A DNA stretch of 64,000 nucleotides, from positions 1 to 64,000 of the forward strand of contig CANAPP010000007.1 of the NCBI GenBank assembly GCA_947363565.1. The letters are read 5' to 3'. Source of the stretch: an uncultured Lachnospiraceae bacterium (lineage in GTDB: Bacteria; Bacillota; Clostridia; Lachnospirales; Lachnospiraceae). Below are positions 1 through 9,452 of the stretch, piece after piece (position 1 is the first letter of the stretch; the number at the start of each line of letters is the position of its first letter). Below the pieces are notes generated by a model. It saw nothing but the letters and a program-made list of their open reading frames with translations, did no database searches and was not told the origin of the DNA. Position numbers and translations under genes: made by a program.

Positions 1-383
1 ATGCCTTGCAAACCTGCATAAATACTGAATGTGTGGAGTTTTGCTCATGGCTATTCTATGGTATTAGAGGAGGTTTTTCTATGAATCCTAAAGCAAAACG
101 ATTATGCTGTTATATCTTTCCGGCTGTTGGAAGCCTGTTTGTCACTTATCTGTACAATGTCATGGATGGCATTTTTGTAGGCCGGGGAGTTGGTTCAGCC
201 GCTTTAGGCGCTGTCAATATCGGCATACCTTTCATTACATTTGCAGTGGCCATTGTATCCATATTCCCCATGAGAGACGCCACGGTTATTGCGATCAGAA
301 TGGGACGAGGCGACAAGGAAGGTGCAAACCATGCTTTCATGACTGCCCTGTCGCTGACTGTCCTGACAGCAGTGATCCTGACT

Positions 384-390
384 ATTATAG
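384..390. repeat. Target site duplication of the IS element, left copy (right copy 2096-2102)
   Basis: attatag on both sides; removing the IS plus one copy restores MATE codons act att ata gga act. Confidence 0.8.
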
Positions 391-2095
391 CCCTAAAGTA
401 GGCTAATACGTACTAAAACCCTCTTTTCATTGATCACAACATTCCTCGAACCTTGAAAAAATACCGATTTTACGCTGTTTTTGCTTGGTTTTTATTTGAG
501 TATGTATTATAATAATGACAGATATAAATACATACTCGAATAAAGGAGATTGTTATGCCAGCAAAACCATCAGGTAAGATCAAAACATCACGTGTAAATG
601 TTAAGCAGAAGAACGGTGATATCTATGTTATGGAGCGCCAGACCTTGTATGACCCAGTTAAAAAATATAACAAAGTCGTAAGCAGTAAGCTGGTCGCTAA
701 AATTCCAAAAGGGGAAAAAATTGAGGTGCCTACACGCCCAAAAAGACCAAATGGGAGCAAACTCCCAATAAAACCATAGAAAGTATCTGCTTCCAGAAAA
801 CGTGTTGGAATGATGGATATCATAGAACATATAGGATTTATTTCCGGTATTGATGCAGCTATATACGCATCCACAGGTACCGGGACCGCTCAGAAGATCA
901 TTTCCCTCGCACGCAGCCAGAAGCACGGTATGGATACAGCAGAGCAAAAGACGGACTGAAAACAGTCAAACTGCTTACGCTGTATTCTATTGAAAGCAGG
1001 CAACCAGTCGCATTTACAAAACAGCCGGGCAATCTACCTGATATATCATCAATCGGAAACGCATTAAAACAGCTTTCTGTTCTTGGCATAGAGCATGCCG
1101 AAATCGTAACAGATAACGGTTACTACTCAGAGCAGAACCTTTCTGAGATGCTCCAAAAAGGATACGGTTTTGTCACCCTGGCAAAAACAAACATCAAATG
1201 GATCCGGCCGGAAATAGAAGCACGTATAGAGGAACTTTCTTCTATACACAGTGTATGTCCGTTTGATTCCACAACCCATGGTGTTACAGTTATGTTAATA
1301 CATGATTTGACAAGGTGCGCAAGTATGCCAGCCACAAAAGCGGCGCTGAAAAGGGCGCTGTTGAAACATTCAAAAGACGGGTATATCTTCACATTTATTT
1401 TAATGCTTCACGGCAGGCGGAAGACCGGATCGCATTTGAAACAGACCTTATGGAATTAAAGAAAATGATAGAAAACGGCATACCTGTAGATGAGCTTTCC
1501 AAGAGTGCACAGGAGAAGGTAAAAAAGTATATGTCGATAAGCACTTGGGGAAAGAAGACAACCGTTTGTTTTAAGGACAAGGAATGTCAGGAGGCATACA
1601 AATATCATGGTTATTTCATACTGGTCTCCAACCGGGAGAAAGACTGTTTTGAATTCTTAAGGATCTACCGGAAAAGGGAGACCATCGAATCCTACTTTGA
1701 AGCGGAAAAACAACATGCGGATGGAAGCCGTATCCGTGTTTGGAGTCCCGATACTTCGCGGGGCAGGATGTTTGTACAATTAGTATCGCTGTGTTATTAT
1801 GAGTATTTCAGTGAGCAGTTACGTAAGATCAAGACTGCTTTGGGCAAACGGAATAAGGAAGGTATCAGAACAAAAGAGACGGTTAGCCTTGAAGAGAAAC
1901 TATTGAGCTGGATGGAGAATACACCGGTTTATCTTCAGCTACAATGGTTTGACACTGTGGAAGAGGTAAAGGTATTGTCCGAACTGCGAAACAAACGGTG
2001 GAACACGGAGATTACCGCGCGGGATGCTCTATATCTTGAGAAATTGGGGATGTCTACGCACTAAGTTTTTCAGTGCGTATTATACGACTTTTGGG
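391..2095 (+). mobile_element. IS1634-like (IS4 superfamily) insertion sequence, ~1705 bp
   Basis: Ends CCCTAAAGTAGGCTAATACGTACTAAAA (left) and CCCAAAAGTCGTATAATACGCACTGAAAA (right, reverse complement); flanking 7-bp repeat attatag at 384-390 and 2096-2102; transposase fragments inside. Confidence 0.85.
555..2064 (+). pseudogene. IS1634-family transposase, decayed
   Basis: MPAKPSGKIKTSRVNVKQKNGDIYVMERQ... in-frame TAG at ~777, frame change near 950 and again near 1310; intact C-terminal part 1315-2064. Confidence 0.85.
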
Positions 2096-2802
2096 ATTAT
2101 AGGAACTGTTTTTGCACAGCAGATTGTGGATTTAAGCGGTGCCCGCAAATTGGGAGATGAAATGCGCCGAATGTCGGCAGACTATCTTTTTTACTATTCC
2201 GCATTTTCGATGCCCATGCTAATGAGCAACTGCCTTTCCGTTTTTGTTCGGAATGATGGTTCTCCTGCTTTATCTTTTATTGGTATGTGTACAGGGGGCA
2301 GTATCCAATATTTTCCTTGACTGGCTTTTTATTTTTCCGCTTCAGATGGGTGTGGTTGGAGCGGCGATTGCCTCCGGTCTTGGACAGATTTTTTCACTTC
2401 TGGTCCTGCTTTCCCATTTCATCCGTAAACATGGGAATCTCAGGATTCGCCGTTTCTCGTTACAGCCTGTGCTGATTAAAAAAATCTGTAAATGTGGCGC
2501 TCCTGAGTCAGTCACACAACTCACTACTCCGGTTACAGCATTATGTTACAATTTAGTTCTTGCCAGTCTGATTGGCGATATCGGGGTATCAACCTACAAT
2601 GTTCTGAGCTTTATCTACTCTCTGGCAAACGCAATTCTTTCCGGTGTGGCACAGGGATTACAGCCGCTTTGGGGCAACAGTTATGGAAAACAAGATACAA
2701 AAGAAATCAATGAATATTTTCACGTTGGCATGGCAGTGAATCTCGTGCTGTCGATTTTGGTTTCTGCCGGTCTGATTTTCTTTGATGAATCGATTATCCA
2801 CA

Positions 2803-3232
2803 TTCCCGGCTCCTGCCCGAAAGCGATCCCGCCATGCTCCACGTTGGGGCAGGAGATGTTGGCCTCCAGCATGTCTATTTCCTACCCGGACAGCCGTTCC
2901 ACCACTTCCAGGTAATCCGCCACGGTGCTGCCGCATATGTTCACAATGACCTTCGTGTCAAACTGTCTGAGGAAAGGGAGGTCCCTCTCTATAAAGACGT
3001 CTATCCCCGGATTCTGGAGCCCTACCGCGTTTATCATCCCGCTGGCTGTCTCCATAATCCTTGGGGACGGGTTCCCCTCCCACGGGACGCATGAGACGCC
3101 TTTTGTGACCACCGCGCCTAGCCGGTTCAAATCCACGAACCCGCTGTATTCCTGCCCGGATCCGAATGTCCCGGATGCGGGCATCACCGGGTTCTTTAAC
3201 CTGATGCCCGCTATATCCACTGATGTGTTTAT
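2803..3232 (-). pseudogene. pyrD: Dihydroorotate dehydrogenase (PyrD catalytic subunit) N-terminal remnant
   Basis: [42 protein letters not shown]...[13 protein letters not shown]; in-frame TAG after VVERLSG, then EIDMLEANISCPNVEHGGIAFGQEPG, then truncation; expected start codon reads ATA. Confidence 0.85.
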
Positions 3233-3614
3233 CCCGTCCGCCTCCTTCCTGAATCACATGATAGCAACTGGCAGGGGAAAAGAAAAGTACTGTCTTTTTT
3301 CGTTTATAGTGCGGAAAATGATACCGGTATCAAAAAGCATAGTACCTTGAACAGATGGGACGGATATAGTATAATGCCGTTAGAAGGAGGGACACCTATG
3401 AGCAACATACGGGTAAATCTGTACTACATAGGGGTAATGTCGGCTTAAGTTGACGACATTGCTCCCCTGATACCCAAAATCGACGCTAACCCCATACACA
3501 CCTCCTAAAAATCCACAAAAGAAAAGCACCCCCGGAGAGATGCCTTCCCATACAGAATCAACCCATAGAAAAACTAAGATTTAAAGCAATCCTCATTTTG
3601 TTCCTCTCACAAAA

Positions 3615-4028
3615 TCAGTCAATTGCTTTTATCCCCTGTTCAGACAATTTTTTAAGATTTTCCAGCATATTATTCAATAATTCAGGAGAATGCCCCTCCC
3701 ATCTGATGACCTCAGCCACAATCTTCAGAGGGCATTTCGACCTATACGATTTTGTTGGATTTCCTGGAAATTTCTTGTCCGTAACATTCGGGTCATCTTC
3801 AAAATCACCTGTTGGCTCAACAACATATATCCTTTCCTTACCTTCCCCCTCTGCCAGTTCCGCTCCCCAAATTGCCGCATCCAAAGTCCCTGCAAAGTAA
3901 ACATATTCGGACTTTCTATCATCATTATAATTCTTTTTCTTTCCTGTAACTATCAACTCACCTATTTTCAGATCTGCTCTTGTTCCATGGAAAAAAGAGC
4001 CCCGGCTAAATACTGTTTTTTCGCTCAT
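3615..4028 (-). CDS. arr: NAD(+)--rifampin ADP-ribosyltransferase (Arr family)
   Basis: MSEKTVFSRGSFFHGTRADLKIGELI...YVYFAGTLDAAIWGAELAEGEGKERIYVVEPTGDFEDDPNVTDKKFPGNPTKSYRS..GHSPE matches remembered Arr motifs over most of its length. Confidence 0.9.
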   Translation of the reverse strand: MSEKTVFSRGSFFHGTRADLKIGELIVTGKKKNYNDDRKSEYVYFAGTLDAAIWGAELAEGEGKERIYVVEPTGDFEDDPNVTDKKFPGNPTKSYRSKCPLKIVAEVIRWEGHSPELLNNMLENLKKLSEQGIKAID

Positions 4029-4077
4029 CTGTTTTCTCCTTAACATTTTTTGTCTATCCGGCTTTACAAAAAGAAAT

Positions 4078-4587
4078 TTATCGGCAAACTACATAACGGT
4101 AATGCGGCATATCTACGCCTCTGTAATGCTTTATCCATGTGTCCGTCATTGTCATTCCGTTTCTTATGGCCACATTTTGAGATGCAATATTTGTATCTCT
4201 GATAATGGAGCATACCTCCGCTGCATTTAATATTTCAAACGCATACTTTCTACATGCTTTTGCCGCCTCAGCGGCATAACCATTATGCCAATGTGACCGC
4301 TCAAAAAGATAACCGATTTCCAGTACCTCATCTTCTTTCCATGGCTGCATGGTAAGCCCGCACTGCCCAATCATTTCATCGGTTTCTTTCAGGATAACTG
4401 CCCATAAACCAAATTTCCACTTTTGATAACGGGCAATCTGCCTGTCGAGCCATTCATGGACTTCCTCGTCACTGAATGCCCCCTCATATGCATACATTGT
4501 ATCTTTATCTTGTAGAATTCTACACAAAGATTCAAAATCAAATTGATTCATCTCACGCAAATATAATCGTTCCGTTTCAAGTATCAT
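4078..4587 (-). CDS. GNAT family N-acetyltransferase (RimJ/RimL-like)
   Basis: MILETERLYLREMNQFDFESL...EIGYLFERSHWHNGYAAEAAKA; typical GNAT core. Confidence 0.85.
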   Translation of the reverse strand: MILETERLYLREMNQFDFESLCRILQDKDTMYAYEGAFSDEEVHEWLDRQIARYQKWKFGLWAVILKETDEMIGQCGLTMQPWKEDEVLEIGYLFERSHWHNGYAAEAAKACRKYAFEILNAAEVCSIIRDTNIASQNVAIRNGMTMTDTWIKHYRGVDMPHYRYVVCR

Positions 4588-4603
4588 ATTTACCTCTCCA
4601 AAT

Positions 4604-4981
4604 TCAGCGCTTGCCAGCCGAAAAGACAGCCGCTTCCTTCACCCATCCCATCAGCTCATCATCAACCTCACCTGACCCGGAAACCAGGACATGGTGGGTA
4701 AAACGTCCAGGGTACGGCTCCACTGCCGCATCTATACGCGGGGACTCCAAACGGTATCCCAGCCCGAAAGTCACCACAATATAAACCTCCGGCCGCTCCT
4801 TCGCTTTCCGTACCGGCAGGAAAGAAACAAAAGCAAAATTATGCCTGTTAGAAAAAGCGATCTGCATCTTCTGCACTTTGACCTTCACGCCGTCCACCTC
4901 TAAAAAAACTTTTTTCTCAAAAGCCTCATACAAAGGCAATGCCTCCGGCTTCCCGTCAAAAAAATATAACACATCCTGATC
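4604..4981 (-). CDS. DUF5655-like domain protein
   Basis: MDQDVLYFFDGKPEALPLYEAFEKKV...VKVQKMQIAFSNRHNFAFVSFLP; internal start preferred over 5011. Confidence 0.6.
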   Translation of the reverse strand, partial: DQDVLYFFDGKPEALPLYEAFEKKVFLEVDGVKVKVQKMQIAFSNRHNFAFVSFLPVRKAKERPEVYIVVTFGLGYRLESPRIDAAVEPYPGRFTHHVLVSGSGEVDDELMGWVKEAAVFSAGKR

Positions 4982-5013
4982 CATTCTCTGCACCCTTCCA
5001 ATACCTTCCAATC

Positions 5014-5336
5014 TTACGGATGGTTCCCCGTCTCATAACACCACCTGGCAATATCAAAGACCAGTTCCGCCGGAACTGGCCTGCTGTAAGGAATCTGTAT
5101 TGTCCCCTTACTGGTCTTAAAATCTTTCAAACGTTCAGAAAACTCCCGGACAGCCTCCAGCCCCGGATACAGGCCCACATGGTTTTTAAAACCGGCAAAC
5201 TGGATGATAATATCCCCGCGCCTCTTCCGGCTGTCCCTCAATGTATTCATCCACCGTCTCCGGTGCTTTCCCGCAGTAATGGCTCTGCTCCTGCCTCTTA
5301 AAAGCACGCCCGCATTTCGGACACGTCCACATCTTT
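5014..5336 (-). pseudogene. DUF1801-type protein remnant with N-terminal zinc-ribbon, frame broken by an internal deletion
   Basis: Minus strand starts MWTCPKCGRAFKRQEQSHYCGKAPETVDEYIEGQPEEARG, then the DUF1801 C-terminal half (DIIIQFAGFKNHVGLYPGLEAVREFSERLKDFKTSKGTIQIPYSRPVPAELVFDIARW) continues in another frame. Confidence 0.65.
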
Positions 5337-5348
5337 ATCCCTCCTATC

Positions 5349-5654
5349 TCATTCCCGTTCTCTGACCGTCACCAGGACCCTGTCCCCCGGCCGCTTCCCT
5401 ATCCGGGAACGGATATCCTTACGAACGCCGATAATATAGCACACACTCCCGTCAGCATTCTTCACTCCCATATTCACAACACTTCCATCATAGGGCTCCC
5501 CGTCAAACGTGGCATGTACCTTCACCCTTCCCCGCCCAAACTCTTTCCTGACATCATAGGGAAAAATGACATAAGCGCCCCCTGTCTCCCCCGCTTCATA
5601 AAGCAGGGACTCATACTCATATACTCTGCCGTTCAATACCTGCACCTCATCCAA
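5349..5654 (-). CDS. DUF1905 domain-containing protein
   Basis: FDGEPYDGSVVNMGVKNADGSVCYIIGVRKDIRSRIGKRPGDRVLVTV matches the DUF1905 signature. Confidence 0.75.
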   Translation of the reverse strand: MDEVQVLNGRVYEYESLLYEAGETGGAYVIFPYDVRKEFGRGRVKVHATFDGEPYDGSVVNMGVKNADGSVCYIIGVRKDIRSRIGKRPGDRVLVTVRERE

Positions 5655-5767
5655 TCTGTTTCACCCAGTATACCAGAAAACCGCCGACATTAAAAGGACA
5701 AAATCCCCCTCTCATCATACACGCTCCACGTATTCCCGCCATATACTTTTGCGCTTCACAGCGAAAA

Positions 5768-7168
5768 TCATCTCATTTTCCGCCGGTCCCCGTGGCTCAT
5801 ATAGTACTGTTTTTTATCCTCATACATTCTTAACTCCGCCACCTTTACCACGGAAACTGCATTTTCGCCTGACGCAGTTCCCACAGAAACATGATATCCT
5901 GCCTCCTCAACCTTTTCTTTCGCCTCCGCTGCTCTCTCCGACACCTTGTCAAGATCCGTCTCCGCAAATACGAGGAATTCATCACCACCGATACGATAGA
6001 CATGCTCCCGGTCAAAACATCCGGCCAATACTTTTGCCACTGTCCGCAGCATTTTATCCCCGGCCGCGTGCCCCTGGCTGTTATTCAGTTCATGAAGACC
6101 ATTCACATCTACGTAAACACAGGACAAACAGGCTGGAACATTCCTTTCGTACTGCGCAAGGATCTGCTCATACGCATTTCTGTTCTTAAGATTCGTAAGA
6201 AGATCCGTAGTTGCCATTTTCTCCTTGGCAAGTATTTCCTTCCGTGTGCGTTCGATATCCCACAAGAAATAGGCAATCAGGATAACTGCCTCATACAGTC
6301 CGAGCAAGAACAAAACCTTCTCAATATATACCGCTTCCCGAAAAACAACGCTTTCCGGAACTGTCAGCATGACAAACCAGTCATTGATCCCGGCCGGCTC
6401 ATACGCTGTATACAAATACTCCTCAAGGCTTCTGGAAAAATAGGCGGTCATTCCGCCCTTCCCGTTCGCAAAATCCTGAACAATCTGCTCTTTGCTATAC
6501 CCCTTTTTGATCTTATGCTCTTCTAATGCATCGGATTTTCCCCGCTTATGCAGCGTATCCATAATCAATTCCGTATTTTGGTCATCGACAATAAAAATCT
6601 CCGCATTCCCGTCAAAAATGTCTACCTTAAAATAGTCAGACAAAGTCTGCGGTTCTATTACACCGAACAATATGCCTTCTGTCCGCCCTTCTTTCCTGAT
6701 CGGAATGTTAAAAAACAGGACGGATTTATCCGGCTCAAGATTATCCGGTTCCATATTCGTAATAAAGGCCCGCTTCTTTTTCAGTGCGTTAAAGGTTATC
6801 CCATTGACCGGCTCTGACAGCGCTCCTTCCTGAGTAAGAATCCTGTCGTCCGGCAGGATAATGCCAAGCCGTGAGACCATGCCCGCACCCGTGTCGGACT
6901 TAAGGATCCGGGCTGTCTGCCCAGAAGTGATGTCCTCTTCCTTTTCTATGATATCCGCAAGCATTTCCAACCGGCTCTGTGCGAACGAAATCTGTAATCG
7001 GATATTCCCCTGCACTTCTTTCGTTTCCTGTTCCAAAGTACGAAGGCAGAAATCCACAGTGTAAGACCGTAAAAGCCACAGTACCGCGAAAAATCCAATT
7101 CCCAAAAGCACTTTCAGGATTACCGCCGCTATAATATTCCCCTTTTTCAGCTCATTTTTAAGTTCCAT
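5768..7168 (-). CDS. Membrane-anchored sensor diguanylate cyclase (GGDEF)
   Basis: Two hydrophobic segments around an extracytoplasmic Cache-like region; TTDLLTNLKNRNAYE...VYRIGGDEFLVFAE. Confidence 0.85.
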   Translation of the reverse strand: MELKNELKKGNIIAAVILKVLLGIGFFAVLWLLRSYTVDFCLRTLEQETKEVQGNIRLQISFAQSRLEMLADIIEKEEDITSGQTARILKSDTGAGMVSRLGIILPDDRILTQEGALSEPVNGITFNALKKKRAFITNMEPDNLEPDKSVLFFNIPIRKEGRTEGILFGVIEPQTLSDYFKVDIFDGNAEIFIVDDQNTELIMDTLHKRGKSDALEEHKIKKGYSKEQIVQDFANGKGGMTAYFSRSLEEYLYTAYEPAGINDWFVMLTVPESVVFREAVYIEKVLFLLGLYEAVILIAYFLWDIERTRKEILAKEKMATTDLLTNLKNRNAYEQILAQYERNVPACLSCVYVDVNGLHELNNSQGHAAGDKMLRTVAKVLAGCFDREHVYRIGGDEFLVFAETDLDKVSERAAEAKEKVEEAGYHVSVGTASGENAVSVVKVAELRMYEDKKQYYMSHGDRRKMR

Positions 7169-7206
7169 TCCTTGTTTCTCCCTGCAGAATTCTGCCTGCA
7201 ACACCA

Positions 7207-8748
7207 TTATTCTTCATCCGCAGGCTCAATCTGTTTTGCCTGGAAAACATTCTCGTCCGGCTCTGATGCTGTCATGTCCGCAGTAACTATTGCCTTCTGG
7301 CCGCTTAAGTCTCCGTCAAGCTGGTTTTCTGCACCATCCTTCATAAATGTCATTACCGCGCCGTCTTCGGTCCGCAGGGTAAAGGTGTTCGCAGTGGCAT
7401 CCATAATTTTCCCCTCATACCGGGCATCTTTTGCCGCTTCATTGGGATCGGAATCCTGGACTTTCATCACGGTCAGATTATCCGTATCCTCAAGGCTGCC
7501 CGCATACGTAACCGTTACTGTATTGCCTGTCTGGATCCCATTGGCATACTCATGCTCTGCATCCGCGATGTCCAAGGTGTATTCCTGATCCTTTCTTGCA
7601 ACTGTCAGGGTATTCATATTTACCTCTAGTACCGTTCCGGTAAACGTCTGTACCTTCGATCGCTCCGGAACATCCCGGTCTTCCTCTTCCTCCGGCCGCT
7701 CTGGGTCGTCCGTCACTACTTCCTCTGACTGTCCGGAACTATCCTGCGCCGGATCTTTCACCGACTCACCAAGTTCCTCTGCAAATACATCTCCTTTTGG
7801 CTGCTTTAGCTCTATCTCCTCAGGCCCTTCTTCTTCCACCGGCTGCATCGAAGCTTCCAGCTTTTCAGCCACAGGCTGCGGATCATCTCCCTCCTGCGGG
7901 GTTGCCGCCGGCTTTCCGTTTGTCTTTGCCGCCGGCGCGCCCTTTTTCGGTTTTTTGGTAGTCAGATATTCACCGTAAACGTATGCGTCCGCAGATTTAT
8001 ACTGGATACGTGACCATCCGTTTTCGCACACGCCTGTGCGCATTGCGGATTTCCCCTTTGCAAGAGACCCTAAGACTTTTGAGTCTGTGGTATAGGATTC
8101 TCTTATATGGACGCCTGCCGTCGTGTACACCTTCTCGTTCACCGCTTTGATCTTCATCTTTTTCTGCTCTTTTTTCACGGTGTTTGGATCGTTATCCGTG
8201 ATTTTTATCACCGTCACATTCTTTGTATCTTTTCCCTGTATTTCCCCGATATATGTAACAACAACCCAGTTCCCCTCACGGATTCCGTTTTTAAATTCAT
8301 GCTGGCAATTGTTGGCATTGAACAAAAGCTCCTCGCCGTCATTCTGCCGGATTCTAATGGTATTCTCCGTCAGATCCACAAGAGTACCCACTGCCTGCTT
8401 TTCTGTCTGATGCTCATTCTCGCCAAGATCTTCTATACTTGTCACCTTTACCTTTGAGGTGTCGCTATCCCTTAACTTCCCGTCGTAGTAAATGACAAGC
8501 TCGTCTCCGGCTCTCATATTTTTTGTATTCACCGATGCGCCTGACACATCGAAGGTATAATCTTCGCCGGCTTCCTCAACGACCAGCGTCCTGCCCTCAA
8601 AGCTGACAAGCGTTCCTTCCATCTGCCCTTCGTTTTCTATGATGACTTCCGTCTTCGGCTCATCCTTTTTGCACCCTGTCAGCAAAAGACAACAGGCAAG
8701 TGCAATACCTCCCGCAATTACAGCCAGATTTCTGACCATCTTTTTCAC
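7207..8748 (-). CDS. Lipoprotein with repeated beta-rich domains and a central SH3b domain
   Basis: GTG start with AAGGAGG upstream; VKKMVRNLAVIAGGIALACCLLLTGC lipobox; SH3b segment VYTTAGVHIRESYTTDSKVLGSLAKGKS; four related GTL/GTV repeats. The track ORF extends upstream to 8997. Confidence 0.7.
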   Translation of the reverse strand: MKKMVRNLAVIAGGIALACCLLLTGCKKDEPKTEVIIENEGQMEGTLVSFEGRTLVVEEAGEDYTFDVSGASVNTKNMRAGDELVIYYDGKLRDSDTSKVKVTSIEDLGENEHQTEKQAVGTLVDLTENTIRIRQNDGEELLFNANNCQHEFKNGIREGNWVVVTYIGEIQGKDTKNVTVIKITDNDPNTVKKEQKKMKIKAVNEKVYTTAGVHIRESYTTDSKVLGSLAKGKSAMRTGVCENGWSRIQYKSADAYVYGEYLTTKKPKKGAPAAKTNGKPAATPQEGDDPQPVAEKLEASMQPVEEEGPEEIELKQPKGDVFAEELGESVKDPAQDSSGQSEEVVTDDPERPEEEEDRDVPERSKVQTFTGTVLEVNMNTLTVARKDQEYTLDIADAEHEYANGIQTGNTVTVTYAGSLEDTDNLTVMKVQDSDPNEAAKDARYEGKIMDATANTFTLRTEDGAVMTFMKDGAENQLDGDLSGQKAIVTADMTASEPDENVFQAKQIEPADEE

Positions 8749-8849
8749 GCTTTTCTCCTCCTTTTCTTCCTCGGATTCAACCTGTTCATCCTGCAAACAC
8801 TCCGGTGCGGCACATATGGATATCTGCTTTACCGGAATAATCGCAAGCT

Positions 8850-9212
8850 TTACCTGTCCCTTCTTACGCTTTTGGCGGAAATAAGAAACAATACCGGAAC
8901 AACACTGCTTGAGGCAACAGTAACGATCCGCCCGATATCCGCGTCCCCAAAAAGTGTCAGTACTCCTGATACCACTGCAGCGATCAAGCCAAGCCACCCG
9001 AGCTTCACTGCCGCAGACAGGCTGTTTTTCTCCCCCTTTTCCCCTTTAAGCCCGCACCAGCCGCAGCTAAAATTAAACACGGCGGAAACCAAACCAAGGA
9101 CAGCAGACACTTGCATCGAAATAAGAGCCATCTGCAGTATCGACAGCCCTTTTAACATCTTTCTCATCGTTATCTTCCTCCTCCAGCTTTCGATTGTACG
9201 CTCATCGGACAA
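8850..9212 (-). CDS. Small integral membrane protein, unknown function
   Basis: Several hydrophobic segments; upstream and co-directional with the lipoprotein gene. Start uncertain (possible MRKMLKGLS). Confidence 0.55.
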   Translation of the reverse strand: MSDERTIESWRRKITMRKMLKGLSILQMALISMQVSAVLGLVSAVFNFSCGWCGLKGEKGEKNSLSAAVKLGWLGLIAAVVSGVLTLFGDADIGRIVTVASSSVVPVLFLISAKSVRRDR

Positions 9213-9412
9213 AGGGTAAAAAGACGCATGCCCCTTTGTCCGCCCAGGATAAAATCATGTTACTTACACTGCGCGTCAGAATGGCCGGCTGCGCGCCTTA
9301 TCTTTATACACTTTTTTTATCCGGGAGTAAACCTTTTTACTGTATTCGCTATAATTTTACCATTTTCATATTTCAGTGAAGCCGCGTAGTATGTTAATAT
9401 TAGTGTAGACGC

Positions 9413-9437
9413 AAAAAGGCATTTCCGATGCCTTTTT
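9413..9437 (+). terminator. Terminator-like hairpin in the leader of the LytTR regulator gene
   Basis: AAAAAGGCAT-ttccg-ATGCCTTTTT, 10-bp stem, immediately before the RBS (atggagg) of the gene at 9453. Confidence 0.65.
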
Positions 9438-9452
9438 CTTATGGAGGCTGTT

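Larger units (their letters stand above)
81..2806 (+). pseudogene. MATE family efflux transporter, interrupted by an IS element (391-2095) and truncated at the 3' end
   Basis: RBS gaggagg then ATG at 81; MATE-like N-terminus (VTYLYNVMDGIFVGRGVGSAALGAVNIGIPF). Joining ...LTII (to 390) with GTVFAQQIVDLSGA (from 2103) restores the frame; homology stops near FFDESIIHI (~2803). Confidence 0.85.
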
